Source of the DNA: Conexibacter sp. CPCC 205762
GTDB taxonomy: Bacteria; Actinomycetota; Thermoleophilia; Solirubrobacterales; Solirubrobacteraceae
Length of the DNA stretch: 64,000 bases
NCBI RefSeq assembly: GCF_030646155.1
Contig: NZ_JAUTDN010000001.1
Coordinates: 248,001 to 312,000 of the forward strand
Reading direction: 5' to 3'
Shown: piece after piece, positions 49,106-56,732 of the stretch
Layout: each line of letters starts with the position of its first letter
Numbering within the stretch: position 1 is the first letter of the stretch
The notes under the pieces: model-generated
Database searches by the model: none
The model's input: the letters and a program-made list of their open reading frames with translations, nothing else
Told to the model about the DNA's origin: nothing
Position numbers and translations under genes: made by a program

Positions 49106-49771
49106 ATGAGCCCGGTCTGGAGAGCGGCGCCGGAGCGCGTCGCCGGCTCGTGGCACTGCTTCCGCCAGGTCGCGCCGGACTGGCCGCCGCTCTACCACGC
49201 CGCCGGCGAGCCGACGCCGTCGCAGCGCTCCGCCCGCTGGCACCGCCTCGGCGAGAGCTACGCCCAGTACCTCGCGCTGGAGCCGCTCGGCGCCTGGGCC
49301 GAGCTGGTCCGCTTCGAGCGGATCCGCGGCAACACCCGCGCCGCCCAGTACCGCCGCCGGCTGTGGCTCGTGTTCGTGCGCGAGTCGCAGATCGCCGACC
49401 TCTCGAGCTTCGAGCGCTGGGACGACTGCGGCCTCGACCCACGCGCCGCCGTCGGCGACCACGGCGCCTGCCAGGCGATCGCCGACGACCTGCGCGCCGC
49501 CGGCTACCGCGGCGTGCTGTCGCCGAGCGCGGCGCTCGTCGGCGCGACCAACCTGACGCTCTTCGGCACCCGCTACGAGAAGGTGCTGCTGGGCGGGCTG
49601 GAGCGGTGGGAGAACCCCAATCCCGACGTGCGGCTGCCGTGCAGCCTCGCGGCGGAGGGGACGCCGCCGGAGCAGCTCGTGACCGAGACGACCTTCGCCG
49701 ACATGCCGCACGACGGCTACCGCGCGTGGCTGCGGGCCGAGGGCCTGCGCGCCCCGCGCGGCGTGCCGTGA
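49106..49771 (+). CDS. RES-domain toxin
   Basis: 221 residues. RES-domain features include an N-terminal Arg (SPVWRAAPERV), the SARWHRLGESYAQYLALEPL block with the conserved Glu positions, VRESQIADLSSFERW, and ADDLRAAGYRGVLSPSAALV with the signature Ser. Such toxins (MbcT, RES-Xre) degrade NAD+ or ADP-ribosylate targets. It follows the antitoxin by 16 bp, and no Shine-Dalgarno is evident. The domain is complete, so the system is probably active. Confidence 0.87.
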   Translation: MSPVWRAAPERVAGSWHCFRQVAPDWPPLYHAAGEPTPSQRSARWHRLGESYAQYLALEPLGAWAELVRFERIRGNTRAAQYRRRLWLVFVRESQIADLSSFERWDDCGLDPRAAVGDHGACQAIADDLRAAGYRGVLSPSAALVGATNLTLFGTRYEKVLLGGLERWENPNPDVRLPCSLAAEGTPPEQLVTETTFADMPHDGYRAWLRAEGLRAPRGVP

Positions 49772-49780
49772 CGTCGTCGC

Positions 49781-52096
49781 TCAGCGGAAGCGCCGCAGCC
49801 GCAGCGCGTTGGCGACGACCGAGACGCTGCTGAACGCCATCGCGGCGCCGGCCAGCAGCGGGTTCAGCAGACCGGCGGCGGCGAGCGGCAGCGCGGCGAC
49901 GTTGTAGCCGAAGGCCCAGCCGAGGTTCTGCTTGATCGTCCGCAGCGTCGCGCGCGAGAGCCGGATCGCGTCGGCGGCGGCGCGCAGGTCGCCGCTGACG
50001 AGCGTCAGGTCCGAGGCCTCGATCGCGACGTCGGTGCCGGTGCCGATCGCGAGCCCGAGGTCGGCCTGCGCCAGCGCGGGCGCGTCGTTGACGCCGTCGC
50101 CGACCATCGCCACCACGCGGCCTTCGCCCTGCAGCCGCTTGACGACGGCGGCCTTGTCGGCCGGCAGCACCTCGGCGATCGCGTCGCCGGGAGCGATCCC
50201 GACCTCCTGCGCGACGGCTGCGGCGGTCGCGGCGTTGTCGCCGGTCAGCAGCAGCGGCGTGAGGCCGAGCGCCTTCAGCCGCGCGATCGCCTCCGCCGAC
50301 GACGGCTTGACCGTGTCGGCGACGCTCAGCAGCGCCCGCACCTCGCCGTCCCAGGCGACCAGCACGGCGGTGCGGCCCTGCGCCTCGGCGGTCGTGCGCG
50401 CGGCGTCGAGCCGCGGCGGCACGGTCAGGCTCCACTCGCGCATCAGCGCCGGCCGCCCGACGAGCGCGGCGTGGCCGTCGACGACGCCCTCGACGCCGAG
50501 CCCCTCGCGGTTTGCGAAGGACTCGACCGCGGGGAGGGAGGCGCCGCGCGCGTCATCGGTCACGCTGGCGGCGCCTGGCGCGCCGGACGCGGCGCTGCCG
50601 GCGCGCTCGCGCGCCGCGGTCGCGATCGCCCGCGCGATCGGGTGCTCCGAGGCGGCCTCCAGCGCGCCCGCGATCCGCAGCGCCTCGTCCTGCTCGACGC
50701 CGTCGGCCAGCTCGATCCCGGCGAGGCTCATCCGCCCGCTCGTGACCGTGCCGGTCTTGTCGAGCACGATCGTGTCGACGCGGCGAGTCGACTCCAGCAC
50801 CTCCGGGCCCTTGATCAGCAGCCCGAGCTGCGCGCCGCGGCCGGTGCCGACGAGCAGCGCGGTCGGCGTCGCGAGCCCGAGCGCGCACGGGCAGGCGATG
50901 ATCAGGACCGCGACCGCGGCGGTGAAGGCGAAGGTCGCCGACTCGCCCGCGCCGAGCCAGAAGCCGAGCGTCGCGACCGCGATCCCGATCACGATCGGCA
51001 CGAAGACGCCCGAGACCCGATCGGCGAGCCGCTGGACCGGCGCCTTGCCCGACTGCGCGTCGCTGACGAGGCGGGCGATCTGCGCCAGCGCCGTGTCGGC
51101 GCCGACCTTCGTCGCCCGCACGACCAGGCGGCCGCCGGCGTTGACGGTCGCGCCCGCGACCTCGTCGCCGGGCCGCTTCTCGACCGGCACCGACTCGCCC
51201 GTCAGCAGCGACTGGTCGACCGCGGAGCTGCCCAGCTCGACGACGCCGTCGGTCGCGACCTTCTCGCCCGGACGGACGACGAAGCGGTCGCCGACCGCCA
51301 GCCGCTCGACCGGGATCAGCTCCTCGCCGCCGTCCGCGCGCAGCAGCGTCACCTCCTTCGCGCCCAGCTCCAGCAGCGCTCTGAGGGCGGCGCCGGCGCG
51401 GCGCTTGGCACGCGCCTCGAAGTAGCGCCCGGCGAGGATGAAGACCGTCACCGCGGCGGCCGTCTCGAGGTAGATGTGCTCGGCGCCGTCGCCGGAGGAG
51501 CCGGGGAGCAGGTCGAAGCTCATTCTCATCCCGGTCATGCCGGCGTCGCCGAGGAAGAGCGCGTAGAGCGACCACAGCCAGGCGGCGAGCACGCCGACCG
51601 AGACGAGCGTGTCCATCGTCGCGGTCGCGTGCTTGGCGTTGACCCAGGCGGCGCGGTGGAACGGCCACGCGCCCCAGACGACGACGGGGGAGGCGAGCGT
51701 CAGCGCCGCCCACTGCCAGTCGTCGAACTGCAGCGCCGGGATCATCGAGATCAGCAGCACCGGCAGCGCGAGCGCGGCGGAGATCAGCAGGCGGCGGCGC
51801 AGCGCGGCGGTCTCGTCGTCGGAGGCGTCGCCGTGGTCGTGCTCGTGCGACGGCGCGCCGTCGGCGGCCAGCGGCGCCGGCAGTCTCGCCGCGTAGCCGG
51901 CGGCGGCGACGGTGTCGAGCAGCAGCTGCGGCTCGACGGCGGCCGGGTCGTAGTCGACGGTCGCCTTCTCGGTCGCGTAGTTGACGCTCGCGGCGACGCC
52001 GTCGAGCTTGTTCAGCTTGCGCTCGATCCGGTTCGCGCAGGAGGCGCAGGTCATCCCCGTGATCGGCAGCTCGACGTGCTCGCTGGCGGCGCTCAT
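49781..52096 (-). CDS. copA: Copper-exporting P1B-type ATPase
   Basis: 771 residues. N-terminal HMA with [20 protein letters not shown], then a His/Asp-rich linker ([13 protein letters not shown]). Eight TM segments, metal site [18 protein letters not shown] in TM6, actuator [20 protein letters not shown], phosphorylation [23 protein letters not shown], and [18 protein letters not shown]. The last helices carry [20 protein letters not shown] and [15 protein letters not shown], which fit Cu(I) transport (YN and MxxSS). It overlaps the upstream gene by ATGA and is the last gene of the copZ-HHLHP-copA operon. Confidence 0.95.
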   Translation of the reverse strand: MSAASEHVELPITGMTCASCANRIERKLNKLDGVAASVNYATEKATVDYDPAAVEPQLLLDTVAAAGYAARLPAPLAADGAPSHEHDHGDASDDETAALRRRLLISAALALPVLLISMIPALQFDDWQWAALTLASPVVVWGAWPFHRAAWVNAKHATATMDTLVSVGVLAAWLWSLYALFLGDAGMTGMRMSFDLLPGSSGDGAEHIYLETAAAVTVFILAGRYFEARAKRRAGAALRALLELGAKEVTLLRADGGEELIPVERLAVGDRFVVRPGEKVATDGVVELGSSAVDQSLLTGESVPVEKRPGDEVAGATVNAGGRLVVRATKVGADTALAQIARLVSDAQSGKAPVQRLADRVSGVFVPIVIGIAVATLGFWLGAGESATFAFTAAVAVLIIACPCALGLATPTALLVGTGRGAQLGLLIKGPEVLESTRRVDTIVLDKTGTVTSGRMSLAGIELADGVEQDEALRIAGALEAASEHPIARAIATAARERAGSAASGAPGAASVTDDARGASLPAVESFANREGLGVEGVVDGHAALVGRPALMREWSLTVPPRLDAARTTAEAQGRTAVLVAWDGEVRALLSVADTVKPSSAEAIARLKALGLTPLLLTGDNAATAAAVAQEVGIAPGDAIAEVLPADKAAVVKRLQGEGRVVAMVGDGVNDAPALAQADLGLAIGTGTDVAIEASDLTLVSGDLRAAADAIRLSRATLRTIKQNLGWAFGYNVAALPLAAAGLLNPLLAGAAMAFSSVSVVANALRLRRFR

Positions 52097-53094
52097 GAGC
52101 CGACCTCGACGGTGAAGGCGGCCGTCTCGACACGCCCGTCGACCTTGTACTGGAGGAAGAGCCGGTAGCGGCCGGCGCTCGGGAAGGTCGTCGCGAAGGC
52201 CGGGCCGGTGCCGCTGGGGTGGACGTGGAGGAAGGCGAGATCGCCCTCGCGCAGCGCGACCAGATGGCCGTCGGCGCCGAGGTACGGCTCGATCTCGGCG
52301 GCCTTGCCGTCGCGCTCGATCGCGAACGCGAGCGTGGTCTCGACGCCGGCGCGGACGCGCGCTCCGTCGGCATGCGCGCCGTCGCCGGGCGCGGCGTCGT
52401 GCGCTTCGCCGGTGAGCGTGACGCGGTCGCCCGCGGGAGTGCTCGTCGCGGTGGTCGCGGGGGCAGGCAGGTCGCGCAGCTGCGCCGCGCCGCTGACGCG
52501 CAGGTCGCTCGCGAGCGTCTGCGCCTCGCCGTCGTGTGAGAAGTCGGCGAAGAGGCGGTAGGAGCCGGCCGCGGGCAGCGTCAGCGGTGCCGACCAGGTG
52601 CCGTCGGCCGCAAGCTCGGGGTGGAGGTGGTGGAAGCCGCTGAGGTCGCGCCGGACCACGATCAGGTGCAGCTTGCGCTCGTGCGTGACGTCGTACGCGT
52701 CGCCGCGCAGCGCGCCGCCATCGTCGTCGTTCACGACGCGGAAGCGCACGCGCGTCGCGGCCCCGCGCTCCAGCGCCGGCGTCAGCAGCTCCAGCCGCAG
52801 CCCGCCGTCGGCGGTGGCGAGCCCGCGGACGGCGTCAGCCGCAGCCGCCCCGCCGTGCGCCCCAGCTGCGCCGCGCTCTGTCTCAAGCGCGCCAGCATCT
52901 GCGCCGGTTGCGCCGTGATCTGCGCCAGCCGCGCTGTCATGTCCCGCCATATCCGCGTTAGATTCCGCCTGTGCGGTGTGGGCCGGCGCGTCGTCGCCGC
53001 GCTCCGGGTCGATCGCGGCGCCGGCGAGCGTCGCGACGCCGAACAGCGCGGCGAGACCGGCGGCGAAGGCGGCGAGCTTCAGCAGCGGGCTCAT
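52093..53094 (-). CDS. Exported His/Asp-rich copper-operon protein (HHLHP repeat type)
   Basis: 333 residues. One N-terminal helix ([20 protein letters not shown]) acts as anchor or signal, followed by a His/Asp/Ala-rich stretch ([20 protein letters not shown]). Two homologous beta domains follow. The first has [17 protein letters not shown] and [17 protein letters not shown], the second [20 protein letters not shown] and [14 protein letters not shown]. Histidines in the FHHLHP and FLHVHP loops probably bind metal. Actinobacterial proteins like this accompany copper ATPases. It presumably holds copper on the extracytoplasmic side. It has ATGA overlaps with both copZ and copA. Confidence 0.82.
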   Translation of the reverse strand: MSPLLKLAAFAAGLAALFGVATLAGAAIDPERGDDAPAHTAQAESNADMAGHDSAAGADHGATGADAGALETERGAAGAHGGAAAADAVRGLATADGGLRLELLTPALERGAATRVRFRVVNDDDGGALRGDAYDVTHERKLHLIVVRRDLSGFHHLHPELAADGTWSAPLTLPAAGSYRLFADFSHDGEAQTLASDLRVSGAAQLRDLPAPATTATSTPAGDRVTLTGEAHDAAPGDGAHADGARVRAGVETTLAFAIERDGKAAEIEPYLGADGHLVALREGDLAFLHVHPSGTGPAFATTFPSAGRYRLFLQYKVDGRVETAAFTVEVGS

Positions 53095-53306
53095 GCCGGC
53101 ACCGCGCTGTAGCCGGCGGCCTCGACCGCGGCGCGGATCGCGTCCTGCGAGTCGGCCGCCTCGCCGCGCACGACCAGCCGCCCGTCGGCCAGCTCGAGCG
53201 CGACGACCTCGACGCCGTCCAGCTCGGAGACCTCCTCGCGCACCGACGCGACGCAGTGGGCGCAGGTCATCCCGGAGACGAGATAGGTGTGGTCGGCGGA
53301 GGTCAT
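53091..53306 (-). CDS. copZ: Copper chaperone, HMA domain
   Basis: 71 residues, a single heavy-metal-associated domain with the metal motif GMTCAHC (Cys15, Cys18). It binds Cu(I) in the cytoplasm and passes it to CopA. It opens the leftward operon. AAGGA six bases upstream of the ATG is the Shine-Dalgarno, and a TAGACT box lies at 53325-53330. Confidence 0.92.
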   Translation of the reverse strand: MTSADHTYLVSGMTCAHCVASVREEVSELDGVEVVALELADGRLVVRGEAADSQDAIRAAVEAAGYSAVPA

Positions 53307-53324
53307 GACGGATCCTTCCGTAGA

Positions 53325-53330
53325 AGTCTA
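53325..53330 (-). promoter_or_regulatory. Putative -10 box (TAGACT) of the copZ operon
   Basis: It lies on the minus strand directly downstream of the CsoR-like site at 53332-53348. It leaves a ~19-nt leader that contains a Shine-Dalgarno. Confidence 0.5.
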
Positions 53331-53331
53331 G

Positions 53332-53348
53332 ATACGGGCGGGGGGTAT
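53332..53348. promoter_or_regulatory. Probable CsoR operator of the copZ operon
   Basis: ATAC-N9-GTAT with a G-rich core (GGGCGGGGG) lies immediately upstream of the copZ -10 box. It matches the AT-flanked, GC-run design of CsoR sites, though less perfectly than the partner at 53372-53386. Confidence 0.5.
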
Positions 53349-53371
53349 TCCGCTGACGCCAACGTATCACA

Positions 53372-53386
53372 TACCCCCAGGGGGTA
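53372..53386. promoter_or_regulatory. Probable CsoR operator of csoR
   Basis: TACCCCC-A-GGGGGTA is a perfect 15-bp palindrome. It ends 4 bp upstream of the csoR -10 box (TAGAGT, 53391-53396). CsoR family operators have this G/C-run palindrome form, so the gene is probably autorepressed until Cu(I) binds. Confidence 0.65.
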
Positions 53387-53390
53387 CTGA

Positions 53391-53396
53391 TAGAGT
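53391..53396 (+). promoter_or_regulatory. Putative -10 box (TAGAGT) of csoR
   Basis: TAGAGT lies just after the operator palindrome. A ~25-nt leader with CAGGAG precedes the csoR ATG. Confidence 0.45.
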
Positions 53397-53425
53397 GGCC
53401 CGCGACCCGACCGACAGGAGCCGCG

Positions 53426-53755
53426 ATGGCATCCGCCGAGCCCGAGACGACGACGACCGAGACGACGAGCACGACCCCGACGCGCGGCTACAGCGCGACC
53501 AAGGAGCAGCTCACGAAGCGCCTGCGGCGGATCGAGGGCCAGGTCCGCGGCGTCCAGTCGATGGTCGAGGACGATCGCTACTGCATCGACGTGCTGACGC
53601 AGATCTCGGCGATCCAGGCGGCGCTCGACAAGGTCGCGCTCGGGCTGCTCGACGAGCACGCGAGCCACTGCGTGATGAACGCCGAGGGCGACGCGAAGGC
53701 GGAGAAGACCGACGAGCTGATGAGCGCCGTCGCCCGCCTGATGCGGCGCGGCTGA
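53426..53755 (+). CDS. csoR: Copper-sensing repressor CsoR
   Basis: 109 residues. After an acidic Thr-rich tail of ~20, the CsoR helical fold begins (LTKRLRRIEGQVRGVQSMVE). The Cu(I) ligands Cys53, His78 and Cys82 (RYCIDV; DEHASHCV) keep the C-x24-H-x3-C spacing of M. tuberculosis CsoR. Cu(I) binding releases DNA. It is divergent from the copZ operon, with two candidate operators between, and its stop overlaps the next ATG by one base. Confidence 0.95.
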   Translation: MASAEPETTTTETTSTTPTRGYSATKEQLTKRLRRIEGQVRGVQSMVEDDRYCIDVLTQISAIQAALDKVALGLLDEHASHCVMNAEGDAKAEKTDELMSAVARLMRRG

Positions 53756-54252
53756 TGGACGGCCGTGCCCACGACCGCGGGCACGACGCGCCGGCCCAGC
53801 AGCCCGCGGCGCTCAACCGCCTCGCCTTCAGCGCGACCGTCCACTGCCTCAGCGGCTGCGCCACCGGCGAGGTGCTCGGGATGGTGATCGGGACCGCGCT
53901 CGGCCTCTCCAACGGCGCGACCGTCGCGATCTCGATCGCGCTCGCCTTCTTCTTCGGCTACTCGTTCACGAGCTGGCCGCTGCTGCGCTCGGGGATGGCG
54001 CTCGCCGCCGTCGTGCCGCTCGCGCTCGCCTCCGACACGCTCTCGATCGCGACGATGGAGGTGGTCGACACGCTGATCGTGCTCGTGATCCCCGGAGCGA
54101 TGGACGCCGGCCTCGGCGAGGCGCTGTTCTGGGGCTCGCTCGCGCTCGCGCTGCTGATCGCCGGCACTGCCGCGTATCCGGTCAACCGCTGGCTGCTGAA
54201 GCGGGGCAGAGGGCACGCGCTCGTGCACGCGCATCACGCCGGTCATCACTGA
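53755..54252 (+). CDS. DUF4396 membrane protein of the copper island
   Basis: 165 residues. Four TM helices start at TVHCLSGCATGEVLGMVIGT, whose HCxSGCxxGE motif has two Cys, a His and a Glu, and may bind metal. Both termini are His-rich (DGRAHDRGHD; HALVHAHHAGHH). The DUF4396 family is uncharacterised, but here it is translationally joined to csoR (TGATG overlap). This points to a role in copper uptake, export or sensing, which is inference. Confidence 0.8.
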   Translation: MDGRAHDRGHDAPAQQPAALNRLAFSATVHCLSGCATGEVLGMVIGTALGLSNGATVAISIALAFFFGYSFTSWPLLRSGMALAAVVPLALASDTLSIATMEVVDTLIVLVIPGAMDAGLGEALFWGSLALALLIAGTAAYPVNRWLLKRGRGHALVHAHHAGHH

Positions 54253-54266
54253 CGCGGGCGCGCTGC

Positions 54267-54327
54267 GGCCGCGGATGCACGCGTCGAAGCCCCGCCCTCC
54301 AGCGGGCACGGCGCAGCATCCGCGGCC
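54267..54327 (+). terminator. Long-range inverted repeat, likely terminator of the csoR operon
   Basis: GGCCGCGGATGC (54267-54278) pairs perfectly with GCATCCGCGGCC (54316-54327). The 37-nt loop holds a smaller CCCGC/GCGGG stem. It begins 14 bp after the DUF4396 stop. A second hairpin (GGGTCG-N7-CGACCC, 54380-54398) and the palindrome TTCAC-ACC-GTGAA (54425-54437) fill much of the rest of this 239-bp gap. Confidence 0.5.
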
Positions 54328-54459
54328 GTGCTCGGTCACTTCGAGCGCCAGACCACCTGAGCATCTCCCTGCCTGAATTGGGTCGCTCCCAACGACCCGA
54401 TTGGTTCAAAAGTATCTCACTGTTTTCACACCGTGAAGAACGCGGGTCACCGTGCTGCC

Positions 54460-54480
54460 AACCGCACGGTAGGTGCGGTT
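54460..54480. promoter_or_regulatory. Candidate operator overlapping the CYTH-gene promoter
   Basis: AACCGCAC-N5-GTGCGGTT is a perfect inverted repeat. Its last T is the first base of the TAGCCT -10 box. A dimeric repressor bound here would occlude RNA polymerase. Confidence 0.5.
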
Positions 54481-54485
54481 AGCCT
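54480..54485 (+). promoter_or_regulatory. Putative -10 box (TAGCCT) of the CYTH gene
   Basis: TAGCCT is followed by 6 nt and then the ATG at 54492, a leaderless arrangement. Confidence 0.5.
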
Positions 54486-54491
54486 GCGCGC

Positions 54492-55052
54492 ATGAGCAAC
54501 CCGCGCCGCAACGTCGAGCTGAAGGCCCGCGACCGCGATCCGGCGCGCTCGCTGGAGCGCTGTCAGGCGCTGGAGGAGACGGTCGACCATGGCCTGCTGT
54601 GGCAGCGCGACACCTACTTCGTCGTCCCGAACGGACGGCTGAAGCTGCGCGAGGAACGGCCTGGAAGCCCGCTCCTGATCCAGTACGCGCGGCCGGACGA
54701 GACGAGCGCGAAGACGAGCCGCTACCGCCTGGTCGCGGTCGACGACGCCGGCGCCTGCCGCGCCGCGCTGGCCGACGCGCTCGGCGTGCGCGTCGTGGTC
54801 GAGAAGGAGCGGCGCCTGTTCATCTGGCGCGATGTGCGGATCCACCTCGACGCGGTCGCCGGGCTGGGCGCCTTCGTCGAGTTCGAGGCGGTCGCGCCGG
54901 CCGGCTCCGACCTCGCACCGGAGCGCGAGCGGGTCGCCGCGCTGACCGCGCGGCTGGGGCTGCGCGGAGAAGATCTCGTGGCGGAGGGATACGCCGACCT
55001 GATCGCGGGCAGAAGCGGTGGCACGACGCCGCTCAAAGGACCCCTCCCATGA
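54492..55052 (+). CDS. CYTH-domain protein (class IV adenylate cyclase / thiamine-triphosphatase-like)
   Basis: 186 residues. The triphosphate tunnel residues are seen in NVELKARDRDP (the family ExExK-type strand, here reading VELKAR), LWQRDTYFVVP, GRLKLREERPG, VVEKERRLFIWRD and IHLDAVAGLGAFVEFEAVA. CYTH enzymes bind a triphosphate and two metals, and hydrolyse or cyclise it. The CyaB-like gene here could be a triphosphatase or cyclase. It is coupled by ATGA to the O-methyltransferase gene. Confidence 0.85.
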   Translation: MSNPRRNVELKARDRDPARSLERCQALEETVDHGLLWQRDTYFVVPNGRLKLREERPGSPLLIQYARPDETSAKTSRYRLVAVDDAGACRAALADALGVRVVVEKERRLFIWRDVRIHLDAVAGLGAFVEFEAVAPAGSDLAPERERVAALTARLGLRGEDLVAEGYADLIAGRSGGTTPLKGPLP

Positions 55053-55687
55053 TCGTGACCGACGCCGTTCGCAGCTACATCGACGAGACCCGGCCCGAAC
55101 CCGATGCGCTGCTCGCCGAGATGCAGGAGCGCGGCCAGCGCGACAGCGTCCCGATCCTCGACGCGCAGGCGGCCCGGCTGCTGAACGTGCTCGCACGTGC
55201 GACCGGCGCCCGCCGGATCGTCGAGGTCGGCACCGCGATCGGCGTCTCGACGCTCCATCTGGCGCGCGCGCTGCCGCCCGACGGAGAGCTGGTCTCGTTC
55301 GAGATCGACCGCGAGCGCCACACGCAGGCGCTCAGCTACTTCGCACGAGCGCGAGTCGCGGCCCGCGTCGATCTGCGGCTGCAGGACGCGGGGGAGGGGC
55401 TGCGCGAGCTGGAGGGCCCGTTCGACCTCGCCTTCCTCGACGGCCTGAAGGCCGAGTACGCCGGGCACCTGGAGCTGATCGTGCCGCTGCTGCGTCCGGG
55501 TGCGCTGGTCGCGGTCGACAACGTGCTGATGTCCGGCGCGGTCGCGGAGGGGAGAGCGATCGACGGCTGGAGCGGCGACCGCGTCGCGACCGCCCGCGCC
55601 TTCAACGACCGCTTCCTCGGTCATCCTGAGCTGGACGGCCTGATCACCCCGGTCGGCGACGGCATCGCGCTGGCCGTGAAGCGGTAG
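55049..55687 (+). CDS. SAM-dependent O-methyltransferase (CCoAOMT/catechol type)
   Basis: 212 residues. The SAM motif is RRIVEVGTAIGVSTLHLARA, followed by LVSFEIDRERHTQA, and the metal/active-site segment DLAFLDGLKAEYAGHLELIV and VAVDNVLMSGAVAEG, typical of small divalent-metal-dependent O-methyltransferases. The acceptor is unknown. It begins inside the stop of the CYTH gene, so the two share one mRNA and probably the operator at 54460-54480. Confidence 0.88.
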   Translation: MIVTDAVRSYIDETRPEPDALLAEMQERGQRDSVPILDAQAARLLNVLARATGARRIVEVGTAIGVSTLHLARALPPDGELVSFEIDRERHTQALSYFARARVAARVDLRLQDAGEGLRELEGPFDLAFLDGLKAEYAGHLELIVPLLRPGALVAVDNVLMSGAVAEGRAIDGWSGDRVATARAFNDRFLGHPELDGLITPVGDGIALAVKR

Positions 55688-55772
55688 CGGAGCGCACCGC
55701 CGCGACCTCGCGCGGGTTGCCGCCGGGCGTCCGGCTCGCGTCGACCGCGACGCATCGGCGCCCGGAAGCCGC

Positions 55773-55778
55773 TAGCCT
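55773..55778 (+). promoter_or_regulatory. Putative -10 box (TAGCCT) of the zinc-ribbon-like gene
   Basis: TAGCCT is followed by 9 nt and then the ATG at 55788. Confidence 0.35.
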
Positions 55779-55787
55779 CGCGCGCCG

Positions 55788-55976
55788 ATGGCAGCCGACG
55801 AGCCCACACCAGACACCCAGTGCCGCGCCTGCCGCGGGACCGGCAGAGTGATCTCCGGCCTCGGCGGCACGCCGAACGAGATCGTCTGCCCATGGTGCGA
55901 GGGCAGCGGCGAGTTCATCCCCGAGCACAACGCGCAGGAAGCCGGCGTCGTGCTCCGCGGCGACAAGCCCGCCTGA
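55788..55976 (+). CDS. Small DnaJ-type zinc-finger protein
   Basis: 62 residues. Two CxxC motifs with the DnaJ-like CxxCxGxG pattern are present: TQCRACRGTGRVISGLGG and IVCPWCEGSGEFIPEH. They would bind one zinc. No J domain is present. Similar tiny proteins are common and uncharacterised in actinobacteria. It stands alone with its own TAGCCT box. Confidence 0.75.
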   Translation: MAADEPTPDTQCRACRGTGRVISGLGGTPNEIVCPWCEGSGEFIPEHNAQEAGVVLRGDKPA

Positions 55977-56082
55977 GGCCTCACACGCCGCCGCTGCATC
56001 CGCGTCGCGCGACGCCTGACGTCCGTCCACCCGCGCGCCTCGCGCTCACGCGGCCGCCCGCTGGCGCCGAGTCGACCGGCGG

Positions 56083-56619
56083 ATGGCGCATCGACGCTCA
56101 CATCTGCGGTGGATCGCGGCGGCGTCGGCAGCGGGCGGGATCGCGGCTGCCGTTGCGGCGATCGTCGCCACCGCGCACGCTGAGCCCGCGCGGCTCGCGC
56201 GCGGGCTGCTGCTCGTCGCGCTGCTGGCGCCGGTCTGCTGGATCGACCTCGACCGGCGGCTGATCCCGAACCGCCTCACCGCCGCCGGCGCGCTGGCGGC
56301 GACCGCGCTGCTTCTCGCCACCGCCCCCGCGCAGCTGCCGGCGGCGCTCGCCTGGGCGGCCGGCGCGGGCGGCTTCCTGCTGCTGCCCGCGCTGATCCGC
56401 CCCGACGGCATGGGCATGGGCGACGTCAAGCTCGCCGCCGTCCTCGGCCTCCTCCTCGGCAGCGCGGTCGTCGCCGCCCTGCTGATCGCGCTGCTCACGG
56501 CAACGCTCGCCGGTGGCGTCGTGCTGCTGCGGAGCGGGACCTCGGCCGCTCGCACCGCGACGCTCCCGCTCGGCCCGTTTCTCGCCCTCGGCGCGCTCGC
56601 GGCCTTTCTCGCCGCGTGA
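56083..56619 (+). CDS. A24-family prepilin peptidase (peptidase domain only)
   Basis: 178 residues of membrane protein with about six helices. The two catalytic Asp are in WIDLDRRLIPNRLT and GMGMGDVKLAAVLG, the standard type IV prepilin peptidase pair. It lacks the N-terminal cytosolic methylase domain of full PilD, so it resembles the short CpaA/TadV-type forms. The gene usually sits between aroE and aroC in actinobacteria. Here it is 9.5 kb from aroE but 2.4 kb from aroC. No pilin genes are nearby. Confidence 0.85.
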   Translation: MAHRRSHLRWIAAASAAGGIAAAVAAIVATAHAEPARLARGLLLVALLAPVCWIDLDRRLIPNRLTAAGALAATALLLATAPAQLPAALAWAAGAGGFLLLPALIRPDGMGMGDVKLAAVLGLLLGSAVVAALLIALLTATLAGGVVLLRSGTSAARTATLPLGPFLALGALAAFLAA

Positions 56620-56717
56620 CACGCTCGAGCGCACGGCGCACGGCGGCCGGCGCACCGGCGAAGCGGCCCACGGGGCGTTGGCCTGCCGGCCTGCTTGTCA
56701 GACCAGCAGTCCAGCGC

Positions 56718-56723
56718 TAGGCT
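56718..56723 (+). promoter_or_regulatory. Putative -10 box (TAGGCT) of the GntR-type gene
   Basis: TAGGCT is followed by 9 nt and the ATG at 56733. Confidence 0.4.
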
Positions 56724-56732
56724 CTGGCCCGC

